Shown: positions 22,181-34,030, counted from the stretch's first letter. The stretch: 64,000 nt of DNA from Cephalopachus bancanus (GCA_027257055.1 JAPVLO010000039.1:7284501-7348500); one strand, 5' to 3'. The notes: generated by a model from the letters alone, not told the origin. Numbers and translations: made by a program.

Positions 22181-22856
22181 ACTAACTTCTTAATCAATTT
22201 GGGGGCCACTTACTCTGCCCTAATCTGTTTGACTGGACCCATACACAGCCAACCCAAACACGGCCGTTTTATCCACTTTTAGTATGTATCCTGGGTCAAA
22301 ACATTTTTCTTCATTTCTTTCTTGTTTTGCCAAGTTGCCCTATTTCTTTACTCAGAAAAGACATAATGACAAAACTACAAGTCACTCTGTATTTGTCTGA
22401 ACTTGCTTGCCCTACAGGGAACTGCTGGCTTCTCAAGCCCAATGCCCAACCCCAGTAACACTCTCCATTCTTCAACGAGTTCCTTCGGAGGTGTGGTCTA
22501 CTTCCATTCTTTAACTTCAGACCCTATGAAGGTCCATCTTAAAAACTGTAGTTCTTTCTTTAGAAAGCCTCATGCCAGCCATTTGCAATCTCCGGCCTGT
22601 CTCAGACTGTAATTCAGTCATCTAGAGGGTCCTAACAAATCTGCCTGCTTACAATTGGAAATGAGTGAAAACAAACCGTCTAACTAAGTTTAATCCTTTT
22701 AAATGCTTAAAAGCCTTGAATAAGAAAGATCACCTGCCCACCCACATAGTCTGGTCTCTAAAGCTTATACATTAAACCGTCTTGAAAGATCTGCAGACAA
22801 AAGAAGGGTGAATCTGTAGTTGACTTCAAATCCCTCTTGGAGGTTTTGTTTTTCTT

Positions 22857-23149
22857 TTTCTTTTTTTTTTTTTTTGAGTTGGAGTCTCAGTCTGTCACCC
22901 AGACTGGAGTGCAGTGGCCGCCCCCAGCCACCGCAGCCTCGACCTGCTGGGCTCTGGCGATCCTTCCGCCTCAGCTTTCCAAGTAGCTGGAACTTCAGGC
23001 GTGCACTACCACGCCCAGCTAATTTTTTGATTTATTGTAGAGATGAGGTCTCGCTGCCCAGGCGGGTCTCGAACCCGCGGGCTCAGGCAATCCACTCACC
23101 TCAGCCTCCCAAAGGCGCGGGATTACAGGCTGAGCCACCGAGCCCAGCT
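22857..23149 (-). mobile_element. Alu SINE, full length
   Basis: Young-type, flanked by ggttttgtttttctt at 22842-22856 and 23150-23164. Confidence 0.94.
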
Positions 23150-23255
23150 GGTTTTGTTTTTCTTACAGCATTCTGGTCCAACCAGTCAGCTGTAGTTGTT
23201 CTTTTTGTAAATGAACTTTCCCCCAACATTAGTAGACTTATAAAAGAAAGAAAGA

Positions 23256-23548
23256 GCCGGATTCGGTGGCTCAGCCTGTAATCCCGCGCCTTTGGGAGGC
23301 TGAGGTGAGTGGATTGCCTGAGCTCGCGGGTTCAAGACCTGCTTGGGCAGGCAAGACCTCATCTCTGCAATAAATCCAAAAAATTAGCTGGGCCTGGTAG
23401 CGCGCGCCTGTAGTTCCAGCTACTTGGAAGGCTGAGGCGGAAGGATCGCCGGAGCCCAGCAGGTCGAGGCTGTGGTGGCCGGGAGCGGCCACTGCACTCC
23501 AGTCTGGGCGACAATGAGACTCCAACTCAATAAATAAATCAATAAATA
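23256..23548 (+). mobile_element. Alu SINE, full length
   Basis: Flanked by ataaaagaaagaaaga-type duplications (about 23240-23255 and 23549-23564). Confidence 0.92.
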
Positions 23549-23807
23549 ATAAAAGAAAGAAAGAAAACTACAGGGAGGGAAGCAGCACGGTTACCTATGA
23601 AGTTGAACATTTTGCAAGGACCTTAGCACAAGATAAGGAACAAAAAGCTTCTAAATTAATGATCTTGCAATTACAGCAACTTCGGGACAATTAACAATCT
23701 AGAATGTTCTTTGGATTTCTACCAATAAATAACGCTTAAATCAGCAGTTCACCAGCTTCTGTCTGTATATTTATGTATGTCTTTATATGAATGTTTCATT
23801 TTGTTGT

Positions 23808-24091
23808 GTCAGTGCCTTGCTCTGTGCCAGGATGGAGTGCAGTGGCACAATCATGGCTCATCACAGCCTTGACCTCCTGTGCTCAGGTGATCCATCTGCC
23901 TCCTCAGCCGGTAGTCAAGTAGCAGGGATTACCGCTGTGCACCACTACACATGGCTAATTTTTTGATTTTTTGTAGAGATAAGGTCTCACTGTGTTGCCA
24001 AGGTTGGTCTCAAACTTCTGGGCTCAAGCAATCTTCTCACCTTGGTCTCCCAAAGTGCTGGGATTACAGGCATGAACCACTGTGCCCAGCT
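23808..24091 (-). mobile_element. Old Alu SINE
   Basis: Strongly diverged antisense Alu (GTGCCAGGATGGAGTGCAGT to GAACCACTGTGCCCAGC). Confidence 0.82.
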
Positions 24092-24468
24092 AGAATTAAT
24101 AGAAAACAAATAATTTTTATGATTTTTTTTTTTTTTTTGCTTACAGTATGGCTGATTTTTTTTGTTTTGTTTTTCAGAGTCAAGAAGTCATTTTTCTATG
24201 AACTATTTATAGCTTTTCATAAGTGAGTAAAGTATACTCTTGTGAGAAAAATTTGAAGGCTATTTCTTTCTCTCTACCTGATTTCTCCAGAATTTGGAAA
24301 CTATTTGTGAGTGCTGATTTATAACAGCACAGTTATTTGCATAAACTCAATAAGAATCTGTTTTCTTTTGTAACAGGATGTGATTGGAGATACTAGTTAT
24401 TTTACCAAGGCTTTGGTTGGAATAACACTTCAGAGCAGACTGCTTTGAGGAATTAAGACCTATACAAA

Positions 24469-24747
24469 GTGGCTCACGCCTGTAATCCCAGCACTTTGAG
24501 AGGCAGAGTCGAGAGGATTCCCTGGAGTCCAGGGGTTCGAGACCAGTCTGGGCAACTTGACAAGACCTCATTTGTACAATAAAACAAAAAATTAGCCAGA
24601 CATGGTGGCACACACCTGTGTTTCCAGCTACTTGGAAGGCTGAGGTGGAAGGATCACCTGAGCCCGGCAGATTGAGGCTGCAGTGGTCATGAGTGTGCCA
24701 CTGCACTCCAGCCTGGGTGACAGAGACTTCGACTCAAAAAAAAAAAT
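24469..24747 (+). mobile_element. Older Alu SINE
   Basis: Sense Alu lacking its first ~12 bases. Flanks ctatacaaag and ctataaagag suggest the insertion site. Confidence 0.86.
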
Positions 24748-25540
24748 CTATAAAGAGCTGATTTTTTAAAAAGCCCTTGGAAAGGCTGGCCTGGTACCTT
24801 TTCCACTCTGCATGGATTCTGACCTGTGGTAGGTAAAGATGTTGGCTTACTAACGGTTCAGGAACTCCAAGGTACTTGGAACCTCAGAGAGGAATTCACA
24901 CAATTCGCACAGATTTTACGGGCAGATTCTTGGCTGGGCTCAGACACCTCGGGAGGATCTCATCTGAGATTCCTTACGGAGAGTTCCGACAAAGCCAATT
25001 CAAAAAGAACCTGTCCAGCAAATAATTATTCTTGCTGCACTTTATGCAAATCAGCTATATATAATAAGTCCAAAATGTATTTTCTTTAGTGGAAATGGAG
25101 AACGGGAGAGAAAAAATTATGTGACAAAGGAAACTACAATACACCTGTTTTTAAATTCTCTTGCTCACTGTTTTTGAGTTTTTATTATTTTCTACAATTT
25201 GGACTGCATTTGGAAGTCTTTCCTGGCTGCAAGTCTCCAGACTAACATTTTCAAATTTTTCTTCAGATTTTTATGACTTGGAATCACCAGTAATTAACAC
25301 TGTATTTTTCTTAAAGTTCTGTAAATGAAAAAAACCTCCATGCCTGTCTGCTAATATATAAACTTCACAAAAAATTCACTTATATGCCTGGTTCAAACTA
25401 CAGCCCAGAAGAATCTGTCAGATTGCCTCTGCCATCCCAGGAAACATCTGAAACTCCAGAAGTGAATTTATAAACTCTTCCAGACATTAACCTTTGTTTT
25501 TCTTCTGTCTCTATAGAAATGTGTTAAAGATCTGTTGGCT
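24748..25540. other. Unassigned AT-rich stretch
   Basis: No gene, RNA or named repeat recognised. Probably decayed retroviral sequence by position. Confidence 0.3.
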
Positions 25541-25699
25541 GGCCAGGTTCGGTTGCTCAACCTGTAATCCCAGCACTTTGGGAGGCCGAGGCGAGTGGAT
25601 TGCCTGAATCTGAGGATTTGAGACCAGCCCAGACAACTTGGTGAGACCTCATCTCTATTATAAATCAAAAAATTAGCTGGACATGGTAACATGTGCCTG
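25541..25699 (+). mobile_element. 3'-truncated Alu
   Basis: Left arm plus the first bases of the right arm. It ends abruptly at CATGTGCCTG without an A-tail and abuts ERV pol sequence, so the right half was lost in a deletion. Confidence 0.85.
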
Positions 25700-26290
25700 A
25701 AGAGGCACTTTAGGTCTTCTCCTGGCTCCCAGGAGCAGGAAGGTCAGTAGGCTGTGGCTGGTTCCTCAGCATCAGTTTACCTGACTACTGATTCCCTGCC
25801 ATCTCACAGCAGCGGGTGTATAAAGGGGAACCGGAAATGGTGCTCTCCACGTTGGCTGAACTTGGTCTTGGGAGAGCCTTCTATCCATGTCTTAGGCAAA
25901 ACTAAATCTCCAGGCTGAACCTGTGGGAGGAAAGGAGTTTTCTGGCTCAGGAAGAATTTGGTTAGCATACTCTTGAATGGCCTTTTGCTCTTGTCCCAAA
26001 TTAATAATGTGCTGGGTTATTTCCAAGGATTCCCTATCTCATAGGGGTCCTCAACCTTTTAAAACAGTGGGCCAGTTCACTGTCCCTCAGACCGTTGGAG
26101 GGGCGGACTATAGTTTAAAAAAAAAAAACTATGAACAAATTCCTTTTTTTTTTAAACTGTAGTCCGCCCCTCCAACGGTCTGAGGGACAGTGAGCTGGCT
26201 CCCTGTTTTAAAAGGTTGAGGACCTCTGAAGCCAAGAGGGGCCGTCTGTACATTTCAAAAGGGCTGGTTTTCTACAAATGATGTAGGCCA
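25700..26290 (-). pseudogene. ERV pol fragment: integrase C-terminus
   Basis: Minus-strand translation around 25921-25822 gives VQPGDLVLPKTWIEGSP and continuing basic sequence. This matches the C-terminal domain of gammaretrovirus-type integrases, where a PGDxVLxKxW stretch followed by G-S-P is characteristic. The upstream part is separated by the hAT-like palindrome at 26043-26227. Integrase joins viral DNA to host DNA; this copy is a fragment with frameshifts. Confidence 0.65.
26043..26227. mobile_element. Palindromic hAT-like mini-element
   Basis: Left arm opens AGGGGTCCTCAACC and carries GTCCCTCAGACCGTTGGAGG; the right arm is its inverse complement and ends GGTTGAGGACCTCT. The arms are about 75 bp each around an A/T spacer (26118-26152). 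The end sequence resembles non-autonomous hAT (OposCharlie/OC1-like) elements as I remember them. Two copies of the same left end face each other, so it is a snap-back form with no transposase. An 8-bp target duplication is not evident. Confidence 0.75.
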
Positions 26291-26294
26291 ACAT

Positions 26295-26599
26295 TTTTTT
26301 TGGTTTTTTGAGTTGGAGTCTCACTCTGTCGCACAGGCTGGAGTGCAGTGGCACAGACACGGCCACTTCAGCATCGATGTGCTGGGCTCTGGCTATCCTT
26401 CCACCTCAGTCTTCCAAGTGGCTGGAACTACAGGCATGCGCCACCAAGCTAAATAAGTCAAGACTCATTTTTCTTGACTTATTTAGAGATGAGAGACGCC
26501 AAATTGCCCAGGCTGATCACGAAACCCATGGGCTTAGGCAATCCTCTCACCTCAGCCTCCCAAAGTTCTGGGATTATAGGCGTGAGCCACCACACCCAG
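26295..26599 (-). mobile_element. Alu SINE with hairpin linker
   Basis: Antisense Alu whose linker is replaced by a perfect 14-bp inverted repeat, ctaaataagtcaag (26449-26462) and cttgacttatttag (26473-26486), with a 10-base loop. Confidence 0.88.
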
Positions 26600-26898
26600 T
26601 CATATTATTATTATTTCTAAGTCAGGGTCTCACTCTGTCGCCCAGGCTGGAGTGCAGTGGCACACTCATGGCCACCATAGTCTTGACCTGCTGGGCTCAG
26701 GCAATCCTTCTGCCTCAGTCTTTCAAGTAGCTGGAACTGCAGGCATGCACTATCACACTTGGCTTATTTCTTAATGTATTGTAGAGATGAGGTCTTGCCA
26801 AGTTGCCCAGGCTGGTCTCAAACCTCTGAGCTCAGGCAATCCTCTTGCCTCAGCCTCCCAAAGTGCTGGGATTACAGACGTAAGCCACCGCACCTGGC
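26600..26898 (-). mobile_element. Older Alu SINE
   Basis: Second antisense Alu directly behind the previous one, joined through an (ATT)n stretch. Confidence 0.88.
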
Positions 26899-26959
26899 CA
26901 AAAGTGGCTTTTCTGTGTCACCCAGACTCCCATAAATTTTACTGTCATTCATGGGCAGC

Positions 26960-28690
26960 CTGATAAGATGAAAACATTAATTTCCTTTGAGGTTTCTTTA
27001 TCTACTCAGCCTTTTCCTTGCTATAATCTCACTACGTATGGTGAAATCGCAAGGAGTGGAACTTGTCATTTAGATTGTATTAGTAACCACAGGCCTTGTA
27101 ACCTCTGCATGGAAAATGATCAGCAACCACCTAGATTGCCAACATACCTGACTTCATTTAATTTCTCTACCTGCAAATACAATTTAACCCACTGGTGTCC
27201 AGGCTAGGATGGGGATAACTGAGGAAAATACATCCCTCTGATAGGACAGGATACTATTTCCTGGTGAAGCAGACAGAAGAATCTAGCCTCTCCCAAAGGG
27301 AAAATAGACCCAGCCTCTCCCAAAGGGAAAATAACCCTCTCTTTTGAGGCAAGCCTCTATCTCTGCTTTGCCGTAAGGAATCCACATAGGGAACTACTTT
27401 ACACATCATCCTGGATGAAGAAAACCCAAAGAGGGACCTCCCTACTCGTTTGGTCCTAAATTCTCCTAGGTGCCTCCAATTCAATTTTTGTTGACTCTTC
27501 CAGCTTGGAATCACTAAGAGCAAGAACCACTTTGTTCCTGAAACCCTGTGTGCTAGAAATGGACAACATGGTGTAATTTCAGAGGGCAACCTTCATGCCT
27601 GTTGTATAGGCCCCTCAGGGAGTTCACCGAAATGCCCAAACCCATAGCCAGAGACATCCAAATCTAAAACCAGGACATTACCCTTTGAGGTCTAATCTAG
27701 AAATCTTCTTGACTCAACTCCCCCTGGACTCAGAGACTGAAGTTATAGTTTGTTCTAGTCACTGACCTTCGTTTCTATGAAACTATTAGTTGGTTGTTAT
27801 GTGGGGACCTTGGCTAAGGTGAATACTCCAGCATCTTGGTATCCTGACAATCATCATTATAATCTTTTTTTTTTTTTTTTGAGTTGGAGTCTCACTCTGC
27901 CGCCCAGACTGGAGTGCAGTGGCCGCTCCCGGCCACCGCAGCCTCGACCTGCTGGGCTCCGGCGATCCTTCCGCCTCAGCCTTCCGAGTAGCCGGAATTA
28001 CAAGCATGTGCTACCACGCCCGGCTGAGTTTTTGATTTATTGTAGAGATGAGGTCTCGCTGCCCAGGCGGGTCTCGAACCCGCGGGCTCAGGCAATCCAC
28101 TCACCTCAGCCTCCCAAAGGCGCGGGATTACAGGCTGAGCCACCGAGCCCGGCTATCATTATAATCTTTAAGCCAAGGGAAATGTGACCATAGTCTGAGT
28201 CATGTATGGTTACAACTTCTGATTCTCACGTTATCGATTGATTTATTGCTGTTTTATTTCTCTGGTTCTGGACAATGACTCGAGGGAACGAGATGAGGTC
28301 AGGGACAAAAGGCTCCTGCCTTCGTCGTTAATGACCCTTGTTATAGACTCAGCTTCCCCTTTGTTGTCTTGTTTGGCTTAGAACAGATGACAGAAAAGCC
28401 ATGGAAACCCATTTTTTCACACCCTCTGTTAAAAAATTTAAAATGTCTCCTTTCCAAAAAGAAACACTGCCTATAACTAACCAAATTGCTACAGCTATGC
28501 ACCAACATCATGTGACTCACGTTGAAGTCCTGCTAAAAGCTCTTCTGTCTCTGCCTATAGAAATGAAAATTAACTTTCCTACTTCAGAATGCTGACGCCT
28601 TGGAGTTGGTGTTTTCGGGTGGGCTATGCTCAAAGCTTGCACTTGAATAAACACTCTTTACATTTGATTCTGACTCTTTTGATTATTTTA
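26960..28690 (+). pseudogene. ERV env-like relic with 3' LTR-like end
   Basis: 26968-27207 is an 79-codon open piece rich in Cys and N-glycosylation sequons (YNLTTYGEIARSGTCHLDC; NLTHWC), the look of a retroviral surface glycoprotein. Further env-like pieces in other frames follow to about 27700. From about 28200 the sequence looks like an LTR, with gaataaac at 28645-28652 and a TTGACA end near 28700. An Alu (27867-28154) interrupts it. No intact reading frame; family not named. Confidence 0.45.
27867..28154 (-). mobile_element. Alu SINE, full length
   Basis: Young-type with 15-bp duplication atcattataatcttt at 27852-27866 and 28155-28169. Confidence 0.95.
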
Positions 28691-28737
28691 GGTTGACAGA
28701 TACATCCCCCCTCCCCTTCTCCAAATACTTTTGTGTG

Positions 28738-28884
28738 TTTTTTTTTAAGGCAGGGTCTCTTTCATCCAGACTGGAGTGCACGATCGCAGCTCACTGCAGC
28801 CTTGAACTTCTGGCCTCAAGAGATCCTCCCACCTTGACCTCCCAAAGTGCTAGGATTCCAGGTGTGAGCCAACACGTCCAGCTA
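28738..28884 (-). mobile_element. Old Alu monomer
   Basis: A single antisense Alu arm (CAGGGTCTCTTTCATCCAGA to GTGAGCCAACACGTCC). Fossil-monomer type, no second arm. Confidence 0.75.
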
Positions 28885-28889
28885 ACAGC

Positions 28890-29390
28890 TATATTCTCTC
28901 AAGAGAATTCAGTGTGTGTTTGCAGCCATCAATGGGAGGCCGGCCAGGTTCTCTCACTGTGATAAGAGTCACAAAAATTAGATGACCAGCAAAAGGAATC
29001 TTTCTTCAGCAGCTTTGTGTTGTGGCTTATGAGTTTTCACTGTGGCAATGACAGCACACCCACGATGGTGACAGAGTGACATTCATGCCCAAGTTTTGGT
29101 GGATCTCTTATAAATGAAAGACTGACCAAAAAGGGGTAATTGTTTTTTTTAAAAATTCTCCTTAGGAAGTCATTAGCCTGGGTGGGTCTGGTACTTTACA
29201 TTCCTACATGAACAAACCAAAGCCCAGAGTAAACAGTGAATTGAAACTAGAAACTGCAGCAGTCAGAAAACATCAAGGAAGCCCTAACTAGAGACTTTCT
29301 GCTCTAAATCAATCAATCCTTTTCTCAGCAACGTTGGGAGTGCTCAGTGTCTGCGAGCCACCAGTCTGGAGGCTTCCTGGAAGAGGTGAA
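28890..29390. other. Unique stretch before the duplicated domain
   Basis: Nothing recognised. GC content rises toward 29390, where the duplicated sequence starts. Confidence 0.4.
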
Positions 29391-29823
29391 ACTTTAAGCC
29401 AGGGAATGCCCAGCAGGAGAGGACCTGAGGCCTCCTGGACACTGGCCTCTGGAGGACAAGGGCCTGAGGTGGGAAGTCCCCCAGTCTCTTTTTAGGACAA
29501 AGGCAGCAGGAATCGGAAACCTCAGGGACCCCACCCAGTGTCCAGGGCAGTGACTGGTTTCCCAGGCTGAGGGGCCCAGGATGTGAGGCCTGATGGGATG
29601 GAGGTCCCAGGAGAGAGTCTGGCTGGCCTGGAGAGATGCCCCAAGCCAGGCAGCTCCAGGGAAAGGCAGGATGAGGGCTTTGGGGTAGACCCCTGGGTGG
29701 GGGAGCTGGAACCAGGCCTCAAGGAACCCGGAAGCCTGGAATGCAGAGTCTGATTCTGGTCAAGAGTCAGGCATACTGTAGGCACTCAATTATTGTATTC
29801 GGTGAATTTTTTTCCCCCAAAAC

Positions 29824-29829
29824 TTTATT
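29824..29829 (-). terminator. Candidate polyadenylation signal (minus strand)
   Basis: AATAAA on the minus strand, just after the stop of an open frame that ends ...FWATC. The paralogous position near 53750 is diverged. Confidence 0.3.
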
Positions 29830-30187
29830 TTTCTCATGTAAAACATGTCTAGCATGTTGCCCAGAACCTTCCTGTGAAGGTAGAATCTTCTTCTCCCTGG
29901 GTCCTGGGAGAGGTCTCCGTCAGTCCATTAAACAAAATCCACCCGTCCTTAACTGGAAGAGAAGGGGCAGGGTCAACAGAAGCTGCAACCACGGGAGGAC
30001 GGTGAGGGGTGGCTGCTGGGACAGATGGGGTTTCAGGGCAGTGAAGGGCCAAGCTCCTTGCCCAGAGTTGGCCTGAGCCTCCCCATCTACACCGGGCCTC
30101 CCTCCTTCCCCTGTGCATCACCTGCTCGGGGTTCCCCCCAGCCAGCCCTCCCCTGGCACTCCCAGTGTTAGGACGCCCCTTCCTGAC

Positions 30188-30258
30188 CTTCTTTCCCCCC
30201 ACTGAAGTCTTCCCCGCGCATTGGAGAGCACAAGAAGAATCTTTTGTGTCGAATTCCT
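30188..30258 (-). CDS. Putative exon, 3'-most unit of block A
   Basis: Bounded on the minus strand by an acceptor-like tctcattacag and a donor-like gtcagg. Open piece EFDTKDSSCALQCAGK. Unlike its sister exons it is 71 bp and not phase-symmetric. It occupies the same place in its unit as the K-rich exon at 30886-30969. No family recognised. Confidence 0.25.
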
Positions 30259-30885
30259 CTGTAATGAGAGAACTAACGTTAGGGGGACAGGAGACGCAAT
30301 CCACATGAGGGATGGTGAGCCAGGTGATGTCAGGGACCCCAGACCCACCCCACAGACTGGGCCTGTGAGGGGACTGTGGGATCCAAGTCCCACCAGGGGC
30401 TGGGGCAAGGACCAGAGCAAAACACCAGGACCCTCGAGATGGCCATTCCCACGGAGCTTAGGCCCTGAGGCAGACCCGAACCCCCCCGCCCTCTGCAGGT
30501 AACAGTTGGTAGCCTCAAGGTGGAGTTCCCGCCTCCCCCATGTCAGGGACCATGCCCTCTACCCCGGGCTGCTGAGAGGAGCCAAGTGGACCCACGGGGG
30601 TCCCCAAAACAGGATGCATCTGTGGGATCGTTCAGAGTAAGAGCCAGGTATGCTGGAGAGAGGGCTCCAGGCTCTGGGGGCCAGGGGCCCTCTGAGTCCC
30701 CACGCACTGCTCTCGACAGACTGGGACCCCAGCAGGGGGATGGAGACCGAGAAGTCCGTGGGACCCCTAGGAAGATCCCAGCCTCCCCCACCCCAGCCTC
30801 CCTCTTACCCATGTGCACCACCCACCCCGAGTCCCCCAGTCGAAGCTCTCCCCAGGCGCTCCAAGAGAGGCTGCCTCTTCCTGAC

Positions 30886-30969
30886 CTTCTTGAAACTCAG
30901 GGTCCTTCTTTGACAGTATCCTACGCCAGAATTTCTGAGGAAAACTAGGCTTGTCCCTTTTCTTTTCAT
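30886..30969 (-). CDS. Putative K-rich mini-exon
   Basis: 84 bp between ctccttacag and gtcagg on the minus strand, phase-symmetric (2+27 codons+1). The peptide begins EKKRDKPSFPQKFWRRILSK, strongly basic. It takes the place in its unit that the RHIM-like mini-exon takes in others. Confidence 0.3.
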
Positions 30970-31628
30970 CTGTAAGGAGAAAATTAACTTCAGAGACTTG
31001 GGAGACACAATCTGGATGTGGGAAGACCCAGCCAGGTGACCTCAGTGACTCCGTGCCCACTCCATAGTTGGGGATATGAGGGGACTGTGGACATCAAGTT
31101 CTCACCAGATCCTGGGGCAAGGACCAGAGGAAAAACACCAAACCATTGACCTGTCCCGTCCCGTGGAGCTCAGGGGAAGCCCAGGCCCTGAGCCAGACGC
31201 CAGCCTGCTCTCCTTTCTGCAGGGGTAACCTCAGGACAGTGACCCCTGCCTCCCCCAGGCCATGGCGCTCACACCTTATACCCCTGGGCTGGTGGGAGGA
31301 GCCAAGTGGACCCCAGGGGGCCCTCAGAGCAGGAAGGGCCGGTGGGAGCACCCAGAGTAAGGCTCTGGGGCCTGGGGTCCCTCTGAATCCTCAAGCACTG
31401 CTCCCACCAGGCCTAGGACCCCAGAAAGGGGATGGAGGCTGAGAGCTCCGTGCCATCCCCTGAGAGCTGCGAACCCCCATCCCTCCCAACCTCCCTCTTG
31501 CTCATGTGCACTGCCCACCAGGCCCTCCTCCCCACCCCAGCCCAGGCCCTCCACAGGTACTCCTGGTGTGAAGCTGCCCTATATCCGCCTTCCTTTATGA
31601 GGATGTTGACACCCCAGTCAAGACTCAC

Positions 31629-31703
31629 CACTGGAAGCAAGCTGTATATTGATCACATTATTGTCCCCGACAACCATCAGATTCATGGGTTTGTCAGGAT
31701 GAT
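31629..31703 (-). CDS. Putative RHIM-like mini-exon A2
   Basis: 75 bp, phase-symmetric (2+24 codons+1), between a catccag acceptor and a perfect gtgagt donor. The open peptide includes MNLMVVGDNNVINIQLASS. The V-x-G-D-N-N-x-(I/L) core is close to the RHIM core of RIPK3 (VQVGDNNYL), except that the invariant Gln position is Val. RHIMs form amyloid contacts between RIPK1, RIPK3, TRIF and ZBP1 in necroptosis and antiviral signalling. The match is by eye. Confidence 0.4.
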
Positions 31704-32348
31704 CTGGATGGAGGAAGAATGAGCCAGGTGATGACTGTGATCCTGTGTCCCCAGCGCTCTAGGCTGGGGACATGGGAGGACTGTGGAGATCAAGTTCCCA
31801 CCAGAGGCTGGGGCAGGCCCCAGAGAAAAACACCAGGATCCTCAAGATGGCCCAACCCACCCAGCTCAGGGGGAAGTCCAGGCCCTGAGCCAGATCCCAA
31901 CCTACTCCATCCCTGGCAGGGACAAGCTGGCAGACCCAAGGTGAGGACCCCTGCTTCCCCCCTGTCATGGGAGTGTGCCCTCCACCCCTGAGCTGGCGAG
32001 AGGATCCCGGTGGACGTATGGAGGCCATTAGAGCAGGTCAGGTGGGTGGGAATATTCAGAGAGAGAGCTGGGCATGCCGCATCGGGGACTCTGTGTGCTT
32101 GGGGCAGGATCCGAGTCCTCAAGCACTGCTTCCACCAGGCCTTCGGCCCCAGCAGGTCCGTGTGGTCCCCTGAGAGCACAGCCCTGAGGCCGAGGACCTT
32201 GAAATTCCCATCCAACCCAGCCTTCCTCCTATCCATGTGCACCACCTGCCCCGAGTGCCCCTGGCCAGCCCTCCCCAGGTGCTCTTGTGAGAGGATGCTC
32301 TTTCCTGACTGCCTTTACCAGGTTGTTGAGGCCTTAGCAGAGACGTAC

Positions 32349-32420
32349 CTTTGAAATCAGGAGGAAAACGAATCATATTGTTTTCTTTTATAAACATATT
32401 TGAGGAATTGTCAAAATAAT
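32349..32420 (-). CDS. Putative RHIM-like mini-exon A1 (divergent)
   Basis: 72 bp, phase-symmetric, between catccag and a strong gtacgt donor. Peptide YFDNSSNMFIKENNMIRFPP keeps the E-N-N-x-M/I pattern but loses the glycine. Open throughout. Confidence 0.35.
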
Positions 32421-34030
32421 CTGGATGGGGGGAGAATGAGCCAGGTGATGGCAGCGACTTCATACCCTCCATGACCTAGACTGGGGACATGAGAAGATTG
32501 TGGAGACCAAGGTCCCACCAAATGCTGGGACAGAGACCAGAGAAACACCGGAACCCTTGACAAGTCCCATCCCAGCTAGCCCATGGGGAAGCCCAGGCCT
32601 TAAGCCAGACCCCACTTGCTCTGCCCTCTGCAGGGACCAGCTGGTGGACTCAAGCAGGGACCCGGGTCTCCTTCAGGTGATGGGGACCACATCCTCCATG
32701 CCTGGCCTGGCAGGAGAAGCCAAGTGTACTCCTGGAGGGCCTCAGAGCAGGACGGGCCAGTGAGAGTGCTCAGAGCGAGAGCCCGGCGTGCTGCAGAGGC
32801 GATCCCAGGCTCTGGGGGAATGAGATCCCCCTGAGTTCCCAAGCACTGCTCCCACCAAGCCTGAGACCCCTGCAGGAGGGTGGAGGCTGAGGATTCCATC
32901 GGTTTCCCTTAGATCTCCAGGCCTGTGACCAAAGATCCCCCAATCTCAGGCTTCCCGGGGTCTCAGCCCAGGGGGATGCAGCCGACGCCCCACACCCCTC
33001 ACAGGGCACTCAGTGTTCATTTGGCCAGAATTCCCCCTGTCAGTTGGGTAAATGACCTTGCGGACCGTTCCAGGGCCTGGAAGAGGGGAGAGGGGCGCTG
33101 GATGTGACCAGCCATGGCTGGTTGCAAGGCATGACTGCCATGATCTTCATCCTCTGAGACCCGGAAGGTGGATTCTCTATCGGACCACATGTTGCTATAG
33201 TCTCAGAGCTCAGCTCTGCAAGGAGGAAAGCCCAAACCACGGCAGGTTCCAACCGGACAAGGACACACCCGGGGTCACCCAGGTCCTGAGACTCCAGGGT
33301 GACCGCCCAGGGCCTGCTTGCTGCCCCCAGCCCGTTCTTCACATGTCTGTGGGAACTTCCCTTGACCTCAGCTCGACAAGGGTCGGGGGTCACCTCTGCG
33401 GCCCCAGGAGAAACTGCTCAAATGCCGCCTCAGGTGCACGTGCTGGGGCCACGGCCTCCCAGCCCTGCCCAGGACCGCCTTCCCAGGCCCGGGGCCCCTT
33501 GAGCCCCAGGCTACAATGCAGCAGGGGCTGTCCCAGAGGCTGTTCCCCACCTGCCCCTTCCACCTCCTCGCTCTCTGCCTGGCCCTCTGGCTCTGGATGG
33601 TTCTGACAGGGCCTTGGTTGCTGTCCTCTAGGCCCAGCTCCTGTCTCGCCCCTTCCAAGCTTCAGCCTGGTGGACTCCTCCTTGGCCCCCTTCAGACATG
33701 TGGGATTCTGACTGCTACCCTTGGTGGCAGCCCCTGGGGCTCCCAGCCCTCATGGCTCCCTGTCTTCTGACCGCCCTTGGAAAGCAGACTGTCCTCTGGG
33801 AGAGCCTTCTCTCCCCACCTCACCTTGGAAAGAGGCAAGATCCGCTGGGTTCCTGCTCCCTCGGGCTCTTGCCTGCGTCTGCTCTGGAGGGGTTTTATAA
33901 GGCTGTCTCCTTGCTCGCCCGTCTCCTTTTCCGGGAAAGCCTGAAGAGAAAGGCCATCGCTTCTGTGAAAGCACGTGACATGAGTCAGCTATGAACTTTG
34001 TTCTGAGGTTGTAATCTATATCATTTCATG

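Larger units (their letters stand above)
22192..23790. other. Unassigned, ERV-like AT-rich sequence
   Basis: Non-Alu parts (22192-22840, 23165-23240, 23565-23790) look like decayed retroviral internal sequence by composition and neighbourhood. I could not read a conserved retroviral motif and do not assign it. Confidence 0.3.
29400..33990 (-). other. Duplicated gene-like locus, block A (unrecognised)
   Basis: GC-rich sequence built largely of a ~0.7-kb tandem unit: the marker GACTGTGGAGATCAAGGTCC or close variants recurs near 30366, 31079, 31777 and 32493 (spacing 697-716 bp). It is paralogous to 53390-57890. On the minus strand each unit shows an acceptor-like C/T tract, a short open segment and a donor-like GT. 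The block ends with a minus-strand AATAAA at 29824-29829, which fits a 3' end. I do not recognise the product. Whether it is transcribed is unknown; many single-base differences between units and open frames on both strands mean that coding status is not proven. Confidence 0.5.

Noticed and set aside
29400..33990. MAGE-type or other cancer-testis gene 5' exons
   Set aside because: The GC-rich, AGGACC/CCAGG-rich look suggested it, but no MAGE homology domain or recognisable MAGE text occurs.
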